Source of the DNA: Solirubrobacteraceae bacterium
GTDB lineage: Bacteria; Actinomycetota; Thermoleophilia; Solirubrobacterales; Solirubrobacteraceae
Reading direction: 5' to 3'
Length of the DNA: 64,000 nt
NCBI GenBank assembly: GCA_029263125.1
Contig: JAJCYD010000027.1
Span: forward strand, 1 to 64,000
Under the pieces are notes generated by a model, which worked only from the letters and a program-made list of their open reading frames with translations, made no database searches and was not told the origin of the DNA. Made by a program: the position numbers and the translations under genes. Below are positions 62,173-64,000 of this stretch, piece after piece. Numbering within the stretch: the first letter of the stretch is position 1; every line of letters starts with the position of its first letter.

Positions 62173-63938
62173 TGCGCATGACGGCGGCGCTGTTCGTCGC
62201 GACCGCGCTCGGGCTCGCCGCCTGCGGCGGCGGCGACGAAGCCGGCACGGGCGCCGCGAAGGACACGCCCGCGGGCGGCACGTCGAGCGCCGCGGCGCAA
62301 CCGGGTTCGGTCGCGTCGCTGCGGCTGGCCGGCGGTCCGTGGGGCTATCCGCAACCGTTCTCCTATGTCCGCGGCCCGGGTCTCGTGTACACCGAGCTGA
62401 TCTTCGACACGCTGCTGTGGAAGGACTCGCGCGGAAAGCCGATGGGCTGGCTGGCGAAGTCCTGGAAGACCAGCGCCGACGGCCGCACGTGGACCTTCAA
62501 GCTGCGCGACGGCGTCACGTGGCAGGACGGCCGTCCGCTGACGGCGCGCGACGTCGCGTTCACCTTCCGGTACTTCACGAAGGGCGCCGGGTCGATCTCG
62601 CCGGGGATCGTGCGGGGGCTGCCGATCAGTGATGTCCAGGCCCGCGGGGACAGCACCGTGGTGTTCAGCCTGCCCAAGCCGTTCGCACCCTTCGCGGAGA
62701 CGATCGCGGGCCGCGTGCCGATCGTTCCCGAACACATCTGGGCCGACGTCAAGGACCCGCAGAAGTTCCGCGGACCCAAGGCCGTGACCGGCTCCGGGCC
62801 CTACACGCTGAAGTCCTACGACGCCGCCACCGGCAGCTACCTCTTCGAAGCCAACAAGGACTTCTTCCTCGGCGAGCCGGTCGTCAAGCGGCTGGAGTTC
62901 GTACCTGCCAAGGACGAGCTGCTGGCACTGCGCCGCGGCGAGCTGAGCATCGGGTCCACGGGCCTGGAGGACGCGCTCCCGGACGCAGCCGTCGAGCCCT
63001 TCAGCAAGGCCCCCTACGGAAAGCTCGACGCGCCGGGCGAGTGGACCCGGGCGCTGCACTTCAACCTGGAGAAGGGCTTCCCCTACGACAAGCGCAGCTA
63101 CCGCCAGGCGGTCGCCTACGCGATCGACCGCCAGGACCTCGTCAAGCGCGTGCTGCTCGGTCGCGGCGAGGTCGGCAGCACCGGCGCGCTGGCCCCGTCC
63201 AATCGCTACACAGCGAAGGATCTTCCGACCTACGACCACGACCTGGCCCGCGCGGGCCGGCTGCTTGACGAGATCGGCCTGCGCGATCGCGACGGCGACG
63301 GCATGCGCGACCTGCCCAACGGCAAGCCCTTCAGGCCGGTGTTGCTGACGAGCTCCTTCCAGTCGCCCAAGGCGGCCGAGCTGATTCGCCAGGACCTCCG
63401 TGCGGCGAAGCTCGACGTGCGGCTTCGCAGCCTCGACCGGGCGGCGGCCGACGCGGCCACCGCCGCCGGGCGCTACACGATGGCGCTGCTCGGCTACGGC
63501 GGCCTCGGCGGCGAGCCCGACAACCTGCGTACGCGCATGGGCGTCCAGCCGCCCGGTGGCGCCGGCGGAAAGCCGGCAGGCGCCGCGGCGGCAGGCAAGG
63601 GCGCGGGCGGCGCGGCCAAGGGCAAGGGCAAGGGCAAGGGAGGCGACTTCACGCGCGTCTTCGGATTCACGAACCCGCGCTATGCCAGCCTCGCCAACCA
63701 GCAGCTGACGGCGACCGATGACAAGAAGCGCCGCAGCGCGTTGGACGAGATGCAACGCATCCTCGCCGAGGAGCTGCCGCTGCTCTCGCTCTACGTCCCC
63801 CGACGCACCGAGTTCTTCCGCAAGGACCAGTTCGATGCGTGGTACTACACCCCGGGAGGCGTCTTCGGAGGCTATCCCGGACCGATCAACAAGCACGTGT
63901 TCGTCACGGGCAAGAAGTCCGGCCTCCCAGGGGCCTGA
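62151..63938 (+). CDS. Family 5 extracellular solute-binding lipoprotein
   Basis: The product is 595 aa; GAGGAGGAG precedes the ATG at 62151, which lies inside the ATPase gene. The signal ends LGLAACGGGD, a lipobox. The SBP_bac_5 core includes SWKTSADGRTWTFKLRDGVT, FAPFAETIAGRVPIVPEHIW and YRQAVAYAIDRQDLVKRVL. Near residues 465-495 an insert of Gly, Ala and Lys (GKGAGGAAKGKGKGKGG) interrupts the fold. It captures peptides, nickel or opines outside the cell; the ligand is unknown. Confidence 0.93.
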   Translation: MDISRGVMRMTAALFVATALGLAACGGGDEAGTGAAKDTPAGGTSSAAAQPGSVASLRLAGGPWGYPQPFSYVRGPGLVYTELIFDTLLWKDSRGKPMGWLAKSWKTSADGRTWTFKLRDGVTWQDGRPLTARDVAFTFRYFTKGAGSISPGIVRGLPISDVQARGDSTVVFSLPKPFAPFAETIAGRVPIVPEHIWADVKDPQKFRGPKAVTGSGPYTLKSYDAATGSYLFEANKDFFLGEPVVKRLEFVPAKDELLALRRGELSIGSTGLEDALPDAAVEPFSKAPYGKLDAPGEWTRALHFNLEKGFPYDKRSYRQAVAYAIDRQDLVKRVLLGRGEVGSTGALAPSNRYTAKDLPTYDHDLARAGRLLDEIGLRDRDGDGMRDLPNGKPFRPVLLTSSFQSPKAAELIRQDLRAAKLDVRLRSLDRAAADAATAAGRYTMALLGYGGLGGEPDNLRTRMGVQPPGGAGGKPAGAAAAGKGAGGAAKGKGKGKGGDFTRVFGFTNPRYASLANQQLTATDDKKRRSALDEMQRILAEELPLLSLYVPRRTEFFRKDQFDAWYYTPGGVFGGYPGPINKHVFVTGKKSGLPGA

Positions 63939-63949
63939 AAGGAGATCCC

Positions 63950-64000
63950 ATGAGCACCGTCCTAACAGCAGAAGATCACGTCACGCTCGATGAGCGGACG
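63950..64000 (+). CDS. Start of the next gene (partial)
   Basis: GAAAGGAGA lies a few bases before an ATG at 63950, and the frame is open to the window end (MSTVLTAEDHVTLDERT). The start follows the binding-protein stop by 11 bases, so it belongs to the same operon. Seventeen residues are too few to name a function. Confidence 0.6.
   Translation, partial: MSTVLTAEDHVTLDERT

Overview
The window is GC-rich (about 70%) actinobacterial DNA. Gene content and style (many GTG starts, ATGA/GTGA/TAGTG gene overlaps, likely leaderless promoters, an uvrC-rapZ pair, two PII proteins around one Amt transporter, system II-like CcmE/F/H cytochrome c maturation) suggest the class Thermoleophilia, order Solirubrobacterales (Conexibacter/Patulibacter-like). 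That placement is inference from gene content and protein style, not from a search.

Layout. 1-4.8 kb: end of a ParA-type ATPase, a large exported cell-wall hydrolase, then a decayed stretch holding a glycosyltransferase remnant, a helicase remnant and a palindromic repeat, followed by a Uma2 gene. 4.8-11.3 kb: phosphate island, pstS-pstC-pstA-pstB on the minus strand, a DNA-binding-domain-only regulator, phoU and a full response regulator, with PHO-box-like 11-bp arrays at four promoters. 11.4-14.5 kb: a TadE/TadG-like surface cluster ending in a TadG-carboxypeptidase-transglycosylase fusion. 14.5-19.4 kb: lipoprotein, a quinone-detoxification pair (hydroquinone reductase plus VOC dioxygenase), a cysteine hydrolase, a second Uma2 gene and a repeat-rich gap. 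19.4-25 kb: uvrC-rapZ and glnB-amtB-glnB. 25-33.7 kb: exported and hypothetical proteins, then glucokinase, gap, pgk, tpiA, gpmI and a TauE/SafE permease. 33.9-45.7 kb: RraB-like protein, MhqD-like esterase with a divergent MarR regulator, Hsp20, tgt, Ser/Thr kinase, M48 protease, rlmH and argS. 44.7-50.5 kb: cytochrome c maturation genes flanking tRNA-Gly(CCC), then secG. 50.5-58 kb: LysR regulator, a cydA remnant, and a stress set (tandem USP, two CBS proteins, FAD oxidoreductase, APH-kinase fusion, HypC-like protein) resembling the mycobacterial DosR dormancy genes. 58.4-64 kb: a peptide/nickel-type ABC transporter operon.

Two pieces of regulatory logic stand out. A 14-bp palindrome, differing at one of 14 positions, occurs before the dioxygenase/reductase operon and, 18 kb away, between the MarR gene and its esterase; this predicts one MhqR-like quinone regulon. 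A palindrome with 9-bp arms and a 7-bp spacer (GTTATGCAT-N7-ATGCATAAC type) occurs at least five times, only in intergenic or decayed DNA, and looks like a dispersed repeat family. No rRNA, CRISPR array, complete prophage or insertion sequence was seen.
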